Positions 56,156 through 64,000 of a DNA stretch of 64,000 bases are shown here, piece by piece. Origin of the DNA: Choristoneura fumiferana (lineage: Eukaryota; Arthropoda; Insecta; Lepidoptera; Tortricidae). Within the stretch, counting starts at the first letter, position 1. Every line of letters begins with the position of its first letter. The notes under the pieces were generated by a model, which searched no databases, was not told where the DNA came from, and saw only the letters and a list, made by a program, of their open reading frames with translations. A program made the translations under genes and the position numbers. The stretch lies in the NCBI RefSeq assembly GCF_025370935.1, contig NC_133491.1, positions 4,279,023 through 4,343,022 on the forward strand, given 5' to 3'.

Positions 56156-57435
56156 TTATTTTTTTGTTGGTTTCACGGGTGCACTTGGCTTTCGCTTGCC
56201 TTCAGGCGACGCTCGGAAAACATTGTTCACTAGAAGTTGACCAATCATGTCAAATTCATTACAATTAGGAAAGGGATTACCGTCTATTACAAGCTTCATT
56301 AAACCACTATTAGGAATTTTAATACCAGATTGATACAGCAACACAGTTTTGATCCTCTTCAAACTAAGATACGATAAACTGTTGTAAGCTAAATTCAAAT
56401 AAGCAAGTGTAAGATTACCCAAGCAATATGACGAGCCGTCTTTGATTTTTGTACAATCAGGACTGTACGGATCGACATAGGGCCCTAATAGTTCTAGTGA
56501 CATGAGTTCAGCTCTAGTAGCGGTATCCAAATCTGTACCTTTCTTACTTTTCTTCGTTGAAGCTATTGTGGAAACGGCACTAGTTTTACTTCTTTTACTA
56601 GTCGTAGACTTCCGACTATATTCATCGAGAGACCTCGTATCATCATCAAAATAGTCCATATAGATGGCTCTTTTCTCTCTTAAATAGTGAATGTACCTCG
56701 CCCGTTTCTGCTTGATTTCGTCACACGTTAGAGGAAATTCTTTTAGCACGTCTAACAACTGAAAAGCGCCATCATCAGTGATGCGGTTATCTGCGAGATT
56801 TAGATACCGCAAACATCTATTAGTCCTAAGTGCCTTTGCAAGGGATTTCATTCCTATATCCGTTATGTGGTTACTCGATAGATTTAAAAGTATCAGGGAC
56901 TTTGCAGCGGGAGCTGTGAAACCTAACTTTGAAGCTATTAGTCCACACACATCATCGTTGATACGACACTTTGATAGTGACAGGTTTCTTAGTTTAGTTT
57001 TCTCATTTAGAAGTATAGCGTAGTTCGCCTCAGATAGAAACGACTCGTCTAGATAAACGTCACTCAGATGCGACACTTGTAGAATTTTACTTAACTCATG
57101 AAGAGTGTAGACGTTAAGGCTGGATTTTATAATAGATATTTTTGTGAGGTATTTAAAGTAAGGGCATAGGAGGCCTATGCATTGCATAAGTTTTCGTGGG
57201 ATATCTTTGGCTCTTGAGATTATTATCTCCGCTAGTTCGTCTTGGTTGTCGTATAGGGCGTCTACGACCAGAAGAGCTGCTTCGTCACTGAAGAACATAG
57301 TGCTCGTAGAACCTGTAACGTCATCCGGTTTCCTTAATTCGTCTGTGACGACTGTAGTGGATACTGTTGTCGCACTCTTTCGCACCACCACTTTCTTGCG
57401 AGGATCTTGAGCCTTAAGATTTTTGTAAAAATTAT
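56156..57435 (-). CDS. Leucine-rich-repeat protein, LRRC71-like, exon 2 (main exon)
   Basis: With exon 1 (59210-59033) this gives 485 residues. The acceptor is TTTATTTTTTTAG at 57436; the joined codon is GAT, and the frame continues NFYKNLKAQDPRKK into the long frame. Residues about 159-289 are ribonuclease-inhibitor-type LRRs (LRNLSLSKCRINDD, LILLNLSSNHITDIG, LRYLNLADNRITDDG). Then comes a charged, Lys/Ser-rich linker (about 299-374) and a C-terminal LRR pair (LAYLNLAYNSLSYLSL, LMKLVIDGNPFPNCNEF). LRRs, then a basic linker opening with LTCDEIKQKRAR, then two more LRRs before a short tail is the plan I associate with vertebrate LRRC71. No signal peptide or membrane segment, so probably intracellular. 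Its role is not established; a ciliary or sperm role would be a guess from the vertebrate protein. The stop (TAA) is at 56156-56158. Confidence 0.82.
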
Positions 57436-57686
57436 CTAAAAAAATAAAGAAAAAAACCTTTGTTAAAATTTATACGTATAAAAAAATCAAAATATTGATC
57501 CAGGCAAGGCTAAATAAAAATAGACGCAGAAACTGTAGAATAGCAGCTTCGTCTATCTGCGTGGTCAAATTTGCATACTATGTCATCCGTCTCTTAATCA
57601 AACACATACTATGGCCACTGTATTACCATACCAAAGGCTGAAACTATACCTAAATGCATAACTAATCTTCTCACACTTGTGCGACC

Positions 57687-57908
57687 AAACCGCTGTTTAA
57701 AAAACGGTGACGGCACGGAATCGCAGTGACGCACCTTATGCGCACCGTTTTTATCGCATAAACAAAAGTCTTGTCGTTTACGGCACGTCACTGCGATTCC
57801 GCACCGTTTCGGTATTTTAAGCAGCGGTGTGGAAAACATGTAAAAAACGATGCGCATACGGTGCGTCACTGCGATTCCGTGCCTTCACCGTTTTTTAAGC
57901 AGCGGTAC
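57687..57908. mobile_element. MITE-9 (ACCGCTGTTTAAAAAACGG), with internal duplication
   Basis: The left end ACCGCTGTTTAAAAAACGGT and the right end ACCGTTTTTTAAGCAGCGGT are inverted repeats. GACGGCACGGAATCGCAGTG next to the ends is also mirrored, and a further end-like sequence (TATTTTAAGCAGCGGTG) lies inside, so one copy may sit within another. Its core resembles the palindromes between the cyclase exon-1 copies. Confidence 0.8.
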
Positions 57909-58336
57909 AGTTTCAGCAAAATAAGTGTAATTTTGCTTTAGCTCAGAGGCCTCTCTGTCGTATATAAGTTGACAGAGAGCATTCAAAAACGTTCTTTGTG
58001 CCTGAGAATACATGTGCAGAGACATCAAATTAACATAAATTCTGTAGACAGCTAAATGTTATTTTGTATGAATAGAACTTTAAACGCAAAAATCATTCAA
58101 AACCACCACAAATTCTTATCACGGCTATCAAAAAGTACCTACCTAGATATTTCTTATCAAGTGCAAGACAGGAAGAACGAAAAGAAAGTAAAGTTAAGGA
58201 CTCTATCTGCTACAGACTAGTTCATTAATCTCAAAACATCACTTTTTACGTTTTTACAACTAATTTGGAACGTATAAGTCGTAACTTAGTTATGATAATT
58301 GCTAGTATGCAGTGATCAACATTTTCATCTGATTGA

Positions 58337-58480
58337 TGGAGGTACAGTCACCAGCACCAACATCCGACACAACAAGCGTGCATAAATATCTGATACGACT
58401 CTATTTATAGCGCCGGAAGGTCGTGTCAGATATTTTTGCACGCTCCGCTGTGGCAGATATTAATGCTGGTGACTGTACCT
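58337..58480. mobile_element. MITE-2, intact copy
   Basis: TACAGTCACCAGCACCAACA to AATGCTGGTGACTGTAC, with GCGTGCATAAATATCTGA and its mirror. Reference copy for the split one at 1449. Confidence 0.88.
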
Positions 58481-58542
58481 GATTTCGATCTCCTTAGATT
58501 TCGTTCTGCAATCGCATTGCTAACAAAAAACGTTATCACCAT

Positions 58543-58846
58543 CATCATCCCAGCCCCAGCCTATATATATATTACGTCCCACTGTTGGGCACAGGCCTCC
58601 TCTCAGAATGAGAGGGCTTGGGCCGTAATTCCCACGCGGGCCCAGTGCATATTGGGAACTTCACACACACCATTGAATTGCTTCGCAGGTTTGTGCAGGT
58701 TTCCTCACGATGTTTTCTTTCACCGTAAAGCTCGTGGTAAATTTCAAATTTATTTCGAAAAATTCAGTAGTGCGAGTCGGGGTCTGAACCCACGATCCCC
58801 TGCTTAAGAGGCCATAGGTCAAAATACTCGGCCACCACGGATGCAA
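58543..58846 (-). mobile_element. SINE-C full-length copy, minus strand
   Basis: From its 5' head at 58846 on the minus strand: CCGTGGTGGCCGAGTATTTT (A-box like), GGGTTCAGACCCCGAC (B-box like), then GAGCTTTACGGTGAAAG, AACCTGCACAAACCTG, GGGCCCGCGTGGGAATTACG and GGAGGCCTGTGCCCAACAGT, ending TATATAGGCTGGGG. Confidence 0.83.
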
Positions 58847-59032
58847 AAAAATGTTATTTCATTAGAAATATCTAAAAAACATGTTACAAAACTTTCTGGT
58901 TTATGTTGCATTCGTTTCGAATTTGTAAATTGTAGGTGTATCTGCGTTGAGACTAATACTATACTATATTATACAACATAATACTAACAAACAATACGTT
59001 TAACACCTCAATGTGTCAAGGATAACACTTAC

Positions 59033-59210
59033 CATTCTGTACTCCTTTATTGATGACAATGCCAGGGCATTCGTACTTCGCACATGCATTAAACAGCTCT
59101 TTCTCAAAGTTCAGCTCAGGTTCGAAGAACAGTCCCTTGCTGGCACCATCCTTGTCCTTAAAGGTCTTGCTCGAAAATACACTGACAGACAACGATCTAC
59201 TAGACTTCAT
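59033..59210 (-). CDS. LRRC71-like gene, first coding exon
   Basis: ATG at 59210 (minus strand), 59 codons plus one base, donor AATG|GTAAGT. It reads MKSSRSLSVSVFSSKTFKDK, then continues through KGLFFEPELNFEKELFNACA to NKGVQN. It is joined to the main exon because both boundaries are consensus splice sites, the phases fit (1 + 2 bases) and the only in-frame start in the main exon is a GTG-type one. It is not hydrophobic, so there is no signal peptide. The 5' UTR and promoter are not resolved; 59211-59300 is AT-rich. Confidence 0.75.
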
Positions 59211-60194
59211 CGATAAACAAATTAAAATAAAATCAAAAGTAATAAGTAATACAAATCATAAAAATAAATAAAAAATCTAATGTAGATAAGCCGCCGTCTA
59301 AAGTCATTATGAAATGTCTTCTTTTTATTCGTTGAAATTCAGACGGAAAACATTTTTTTAATCTAGGTGGGTAAGGTTTGCGTCAGTTTAGTAAAAACTT
59401 CTTGTTACTTTAATTCATAGATGAGAGAGTGTGCAGCGCCACCAGTGGACAAAAAATAAACTATTTTACGATGTGCCCGCTATAGAGCAAGGAATATCGA
59501 CGAATGCGTTGCTCTAATCTAATCGATCTGCCTAGGAAATCGTGATCTGGCGGATTTTACGATCGGCCGCCGACATGTGTCCTCTTTAATTATAAATGTT
59601 GGAATTAAAACTACCGTGACATATGCACACAGCACAGACATAAATACATAATTAAGTATAAGTATTTCCATTACACTGACGGAAATTGGAATTAACTCAG
59701 TTCATGTCTTATTATTCCACTGAAATTATGACTTATTGTCATATTATGACTTTACCTGGCCATGTAAATACATGTACCTGGCCTGTAATGTGCTTTTCGT
59801 ATTTATTCCGTGGTATGGACCAAAGTTTCCGTCTATTAAAACCACATTAAAACAAAGTATTCGCGCAAAGTTCGGGTTCGACACATTATGTTCAGTTTGA
59901 TAAGGTGCGTCTACTGGCGAGGGAAAAGTAACCATTGGAATTTTGACCATGATAATGGGTGATCGATCACAATTAAAATTTCTAAGGAGTTATAACAGTT
60001 TTTATATAAGGGCCACGATATGGAAATTTATGCGCAACGTACCTGGTGACCTTTAAACAGCTTTTTTTTTAACTTGATAATAATAATTATAATCCTCCAA
60101 GCTTTGATAGAAAGACCTAAAAAAATAGTGCCTATTGTAAATAGGCAATTTCAATAGATCAAATTAGCTTCAGTCGCTCTTCGAAGCTTACTTA
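59211..60194. other. Upstream of the LRRC71-like gene; no other gene seen
   Basis: 59440-59600 is moderately GC-rich and unique (GATCTGGCGGATTTTACGAT) and may hold the promoter of the minus-strand gene. A 68-residue minus-strand frame at 59744-59950 has no recognisable motif. Confidence 0.35.
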
Positions 60195-60400
60195 CCCTTT
60201 TTAGGGTTCCGTAGCCAAAATGGCAAAAACTGAACCCTTTTAGTTTCGCCATGTCTGTCTGCCTGTCCGTCAGTTCGTCCGAGGCTTTGCTCAGGGACTA
60301 TCAATGCTAGAAAGCTGTATTTTTGCACGAATATACATATGTATATATAAATTATGCCGACAAAATGGTACAATAAAAAGTAAAAAAAAATATATTAATT
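60195..60400 (+). repeat. AGGGTTCCGTA-family repeat
   Basis: TTTAGGGTTCCGTAGCCAAA, CCATGTCTGTCTGCCTGTCC and GCCGACAAAATGGTACAATA. Complement of 44985-45160. Confidence 0.72.
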
Positions 60401-60589
60401 TATACCTATATAGGTGTAAAGAGGGGGTGTTTTTTTTCCTCATCCAACCTTGTAGTGTGGGGTATCGTTGGATAGGTATTTTATAGTATTGTATATACCA
60501 TTAGGGGGTTGCTAAAACGATTTTTCGATTCAGGGATTTGTTTGCAAAATATTAAACTTTAAAGTGCAAATTTTCATTAAAATCGAGCG

Positions 60590-60662
60590 ACCCCCATTCT
60601 GAGAGGAGGCCTGTGCCCAGCAGTGGGACGTATATAGGCTGGGATGATGATGATGATGATGA
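60590..60662 (+). mobile_element. SINE-C 3' fragment with GAT-repeat tail
   Basis: GAGAGGAGGCCTGTGCCCAG, GTGGGACGTATATAGGCTGG and a GATGAT tail. It shows how this SINE ends: a GAT repeat instead of poly(A). Confidence 0.75.
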
Positions 60663-60892
60663 GCGTCCGCCCCCCTCTAAAAACTAATCCGGTGGATGAA
60701 AAAATTTGTAAAAATTCAGGATAATAGTAGTATATTAAACTTACAAGAAAAACTATAACGGTTAAGTTTTCTTGAGAATATTAGTAGTTTAAGAGTAATT
60801 ACCAGCCTAAGGTATAAAATATACCTAAACTAGGAAAAAGAAAGCAATTTTTTCGTAATGGCTACGGATACTATGGCTATGGCTACTACCCT

Positions 60893-60930
60893 ATTTTGGG
60901 CGTGTCCGACACGCTCTTGGCCGGTTTTAT
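60893..60930 (-). repeat. AGGGTTCC/ACCGGCC-family fragment, reversed
   Basis: GCGTGTCCGACACGCTCTTG then GCCGGTTTTAT, the complement of the start of the copy at 32622. Confidence 0.6.
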
Positions 60931-60999
60931 AATCATCCGGTGATCCATTAAATACTTACTTGGTCAAAGTTTATTTATCTCTGCGTACAATTACAAACA

Positions 61000-61128
61000 C
61001 ATTTCTACTTAGTAAATATCAGTGACAGAATCTTGTCACTATGTTGATAACAATCGCAGAGTGTACTCGATTGAAAGCACGTTGTTGGTCCAAGCCGTTT
61101 TGTTCGGAGTGCTCGCCGTCTCTACCTA
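61000..61128 (+). pseudogene. Truncated copy A of the cyclase promoter and exon 1
   Basis: Aligns to 62345-62490. The TATA position reads ATGTTGATAA instead of TATATAGATT. The start codon is ACG (61079-61081). The following codons still spell a signal-peptide-like LLVQAVLFGVLAVSTYS before a TAA. The sequence then passes into a palindromic MITE. Confidence 0.72.
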
Positions 61129-61448
61129 CTCATAAGACGTTGACGCACCGTAAACGCAGTGACGGGACTCAAGCGTCACGTTTTTATCGCTTATCTTCAA
61201 CACAGCTACTCAAAAATGCTGACTCACCGTAAATTTCATTATTGTGTGTTTTAAGGACCAATTTGGAAGTTGCGCGTCAAGAAATAATAATAATAATACA
61301 GTATATTGGTTTACAATCAGTATACTCACTCTCATTACTAAAAGTTTGACTTAATAACTAACAGTGGTGCTTTACTTTAAATAACTAACATGTGGTCTCG
61401 TCATGAGTACTTTGACGGTGCGTCAGTGTATTTTGAGAACCAGTGTGG
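61129..61448. mobile_element. Palindromic MITE after copy A
   Basis: GTTGACGCACCGTAAACGCA near the left is mirrored by GACGGTGCGTCAGTGTATTT on the right, which ends with TTTTGAGAACCAGTGTGG. An AATAAT run and some unmatched sequence lie in the middle. Confidence 0.65.
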
Positions 61449-61605
61449 TGAACCCTTTATTAACCGTGTTAACATATCCATATTCAGTAAGTGTATTAGT
61501 AACAGAAATTTGACACTACGTACGTAACATTCGCAGATCACAGTAACTCAATTGATTCAGCGATGTTGGTCTAGGCCGTTTTGTACAGACTGCTCTCCGT
61601 CGCTA
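61449..61605 (+). pseudogene. Truncated copy B of the cyclase promoter and exon 1
   Basis: Keeps an ATG (61563), but the fourth codon is TAG. The TATA position reads ACGTACGTAA. Retains GCAGATCACAGTAACTCAAT, matching the start-site region of the intact copy. Confidence 0.75.
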
Positions 61606-61815
61606 CACAAAATACGCTGACCCACCGTAAACGTAGTGACGTGATCCGTGTGTCACGTTTTTAAATCGCTTATCTTCAACACAGCTGTTTAAAAACGCTG
61701 ACGCTCCGTAAATAATTGTGTATTTTAAGCACCGATTTAGAAGTTACGCGTACAAAAGAAATATGCATGAGTAGCGTCACTGCGTTTACGGCACGTCAGT
61801 CTATTTTGAGCACGG
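61606..61815. mobile_element. Palindromic MITE after copy B
   Basis: ACGCTGACCCACCGTAAACG at the left and CACTGCGTTTACGGCACGTC, TATTTTGAGCACGGG at the right. Contains AACACAGCTGTTTAAAAACG, also found after copy A in altered form. Confidence 0.7.
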
Positions 61816-61837
61816 GTATGGTCGATTTTTAATATCT

Positions 61838-61977
61838 GAGTAAACATATTTCTACTTAGTAAGTATCAATAACACTAATTGTCATTATGTAGATAACACT
61901 CGAAGATCACAGTGACTCAGTTGTCTGGTTGTCTCCGAGATGTTGTTCCAAGTCGTCTTGTTCGGTCACCTCTCTGT
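61838..61977 (+). pseudogene. Truncated copy C of the cyclase promoter and exon 1
   Basis: The closest copy to the intact exon: GTCTCCGAGATGTTGTTCCA and GTCGTCTTGTTCGGTC. The TATA position is TATGTAGATA. The frame opens MLFQVVLFGHLSV, then runs into MITE-8 and stops within five codons. Confidence 0.8.
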
Positions 61978-62165
61978 ACCCTTAGTGTAAGTTTTCGGTT
62001 GCAAAATACGTCTCGATCGCGTTCGCGTTAAAATCTCATTTTGTATGGAAACACGAACATCGCAAACGTTCCGCTAGAGGCGCTGTTCGTGTTTCCATAC
62101 AAATTGAGATATAACGCGAACGCGATCGAGACGTATTTTGTAACCGAAAACTTACACTAAGGGTA
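61978..62165. mobile_element. MITE-8 full copy, inserted in copy C
   Basis: TACCCTTAGTGTAAGTTTTC is mirrored by GAAAACTTACACTAAGGGTA. Inner arms CGATCGCGTTCGCGTTA and ATGGAAACACGAACA are also mirrored, giving a nearly perfect 188-bp palindrome. Confidence 0.9.
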
Positions 62166-62335
62166 CTGCTGCTGCTCAAAATACACTGATTCACTGTAAA
62201 CGCAGTGACGAGACTGTTTTAAAGCGTTGAAGCACCTTAGTAAATCATTATGTATTTTATGAAGTTACGCGTCAAAAAAGTTGCGTCACTGCGTTTATGG
62301 TGCGTCAACGTATTTGAACACCAGTGTGGTCAACG
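62166..62335. mobile_element. Palindromic MITE after copy C
   Basis: CTGCTCAAAATACACTGATT with TGTAAACGCAGTGACG on the left; CACTGCGTTTATGGTGCGTC and GAACACCAGTGTGG on the right. Confidence 0.7.
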
Positions 62336-62400
62336 TTTTATCTACTGTGAAAACATATTCCTATTAAATAAGTAGGTATCAATAACAGGAACTTTGTCAT

Positions 62401-62434
62401 TATATAGATTACACTCGCAGACCAGTGACTCAGT
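62401..62434 (+). promoter_or_regulatory. Core promoter of the cyclase gene
   Basis: TATATAGA at 62401-62408 and an initiator TCAGT at 62430-62434, the start-site A being 31 bases from the TATA box. An alternative CAGT lies at 62423. Only this copy of the repeated unit keeps the TATA box. Confidence 0.6.
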
Positions 62435-62444
62435 TGACTCCGAG

Positions 62445-62647
62445 ATGTTGTTCCACGTCGTCTTGTTCGGTCTCTTCTCTACCTACGTTCACGCCGACGA
62501 TTGTAAACTAAACAATGTCCTTTTTAACGGCAACTATGACTTCTTTGACTTGGCCCATGAATTCGACAAACACACCATCTATTGGCCTAACGTGACAGCC
62601 TTTGATTTCACTAAGAAAATTGGGATATCTGGAGAAAATAACACTTG
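62445..62647 (+). CDS. Secreted cyclase-family protein, first coding exon (partial gene)
   Basis: ATG at 62445 with CGAG in front, 67 codons plus two bases, donor ACTTG|GTATGT. The upstream in-frame non-ATG start at 62394 lies before the promoter and is not used. Residues 1-17 are a signal peptide (MLFHVVLFGLFSTYVHA). The mature part opens DDCKLNNV and contains FDLAHEFDKHTIYWPN and AFDFTKKIGISGENNT. The D-L-[AT]-H ... YWP pattern is how insect members of the cyclase/kynurenine-formamidase superfamily (PF04199) begin; the metal-binding HxGTHxDxPxH motif would come in the next exon. If the next exon starts with G, the split codon is Trp. No further exon is visible to 64000. Substrate unknown; secretion argues against a plain cytosolic kynurenine role. 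Confidence 0.8.
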
Positions 62648-64000
62648 GTATGTGTTGTTCTATTTTTTCTGCCTGTTTTATTCTTTTAACTAGACTCTAC
62701 CCATAACTGCGCTCACGTAAAACCAATATTCCCAAAACATGTGCACTTTTCGAAAAAAAATATTTTTTGCAATATAATTTCATGAAATTACATTAAATGC
62801 ATTGAATGTCATTAAAATACATTAAATACATATGTTACATTAGTTTAAATATCATTAAAATTAAAAGGTTGTTAAATTACATAAGAATTATTAGTTGTTT
62901 AAGAGTAAATAGCAGACACTTATAAAATGTATCCAGGTTACCTTGAAAAGATTCCTTTTAGGGATAAGTTCGGGTTTGTACTCTTTTTTTGTTGTTTTAT
63001 ATATTATTTTGTGTTTTATGTAAAAAAAAGTGTTTATACATACAATACATTTCATATATACCTACTTGGAAAATTCCGAGCAAAATACAAAATCTTTAGA
63101 AATAGTAGATTGTTGCACCAAGCAGAAAGTTATTTATTACTGCACCGAGTGCTGATTTGGAACCCGAGCGCCAGCGAGGGCTTTAAAAAGCACGAGAGCA
63201 ATATAAATTACTTAATGCGAAGTGCATAATCTGCTTTTCTTTCAACTATTACAGGAATAGTACTTACACGAAAAAAAAAACTCATGCTAAATAATTAATA
63301 GGAAAGAAATGTCACTAGCACTAGTAAGTTTACATTCGCACTCTCCCGCCAATTTTTTTTTTTTAATTATTTCTTACAACACTATACTGCCAACCTCCCT
63401 GCCGATCTGCCATATAAGTACAAGAAAAACTGTTAAAATATTTGTATTATCCTGTTTAACAATTTGCCTGTGGACCTTAAACTAGAAAATAAGATATTAT
63501 TCAAAATTAAAGTGACCAAATGGCTCCAAGAAAATTATTTCTATAGTATTAAAGAATATTCAACTGAATATAAGTATAATTGTGATTTGACATCGTAATA
63601 TTGTACCTAATAATTATTATAAAATTTGACATTATACCTACTAAGTAATATAATTTTCTTCCAACTATGTTTTAATTTCATCATAACCGCACTAAATACC
63701 CAGCACAAAGCGGAACTTTTCTGCTCAAGAGCAAAAAAAATGTATGAAAATCCTTTATAAATTGCATTATTTTAGTTTTTTTAATTGCACCGCCAAAGAG
63801 GTAACACAAGTATTTTTGCGATAAAATTAACCTGCATAGTGTAAAAAAATCTAGTGTTAGGTTGGTCAATCTGACGGTCTTATGAAATTTGACAGATTGC
63901 GTACAAAAATTGTTGCTACCAATACTACCAAAAATAGTAAGTAGCCGTATATTTAAAAAAAAAACTGTGTTTGGTTGGCTAACCTGGCACCCATCCGAAA
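62648..64000 (+). other. Start of cyclase intron 1; nothing else seen
   Basis: Begins GTATGTGTTG. AT-rich. Short frames at 62927-63229 and, on the minus strand, 63681-63869 are unrecognised. No sequence encoding the metal-binding motif of the family is present. Confidence 0.55.

Larger units (their letters stand above)
57436..59032 (-). other. Intron of the LRRC71-like gene (1.6 kb)
   Basis: Donor AATG|GTAAGT at 59032, acceptor TTTTTTTAG at 57436 (minus strand). Holds a MITE (57687-57908), a MITE-2 (58337-58480) and a SINE-C (58543-58846). Otherwise no feature. Confidence 0.8.

Noticed and set aside
59744..59950. 68-residue minus-strand frame with protein-like text
   Set aside because: No recognisable motif, splice context or neighbour support. 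Left uncalled.
63000..64000. Second exon of the cyclase gene
   Set aside because: I looked for a stretch encoding the family's metal-binding HxGTHxDxPxH motif and found none before the window ends.

Overview
The window looks like nuclear DNA of a moth or butterfly (Lepidoptera). It is AT-rich, gene-poor and full of short interspersed elements: tRNA-headed SINEs, 3' ends of non-LTR retrotransposons, and many palindromic MITE/foldback elements. The few genes have GT-AG introns and insect-type families. There is no bacterial operon structure, no CRISPR array, and no tRNA or rRNA gene that I can support (the tRNA-like segments are SINE heads).

Layout. 1-25.9 kb holds no gene I can recognise, only a dense, often nested repeat landscape. 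From about 25.93 kb to 56.15 kb runs one plus-strand gene for a secreted chitin-binding cuticle protein of the CPAP1 type. I infer a TATA/Inr promoter, a non-coding exon 1 (about 25961-25993), a small exon 2 carrying the ATG and most of the signal peptide (33501-33560), and a long last exon (54091 to about 56150) with the rest of the protein. Introns are 7.5 kb and 20.5 kb. Splicing exon 2 to exon 3 gives 484 residues with a good signal peptide, so the ATG at 54051 is intronic.

Tail to tail with it, on the minus strand, is a two-exon gene (59210-59033 and 57435-56156) for a 485-residue leucine-rich-repeat protein that resembles LRRC71. The two 3' ends appear to overlap. At 62445-62647 lies the first coding exon of a secreted cyclase-family (kynurenine-formamidase-like) protein; the rest lies beyond the window. 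Upstream are three decayed tandem copies of its promoter and exon 1, each running into a palindromic MITE.

The three genes show no sign of working together beyond being neighbours. The most unusual structures are: the exon-1/promoter array of the cyclase gene; a 1.55-kb inverted-repeat element studded with a TATTACCG-type motif (29833-31380); a 2.39-kb inverted-repeat element with an exact ATGT target duplication (9593-11980); and a foldback element whose left arm has grown into a 16-bp minisatellite (27213-27509). Family names for repeats are working labels; all homology calls are from memory of family features, not from a search.
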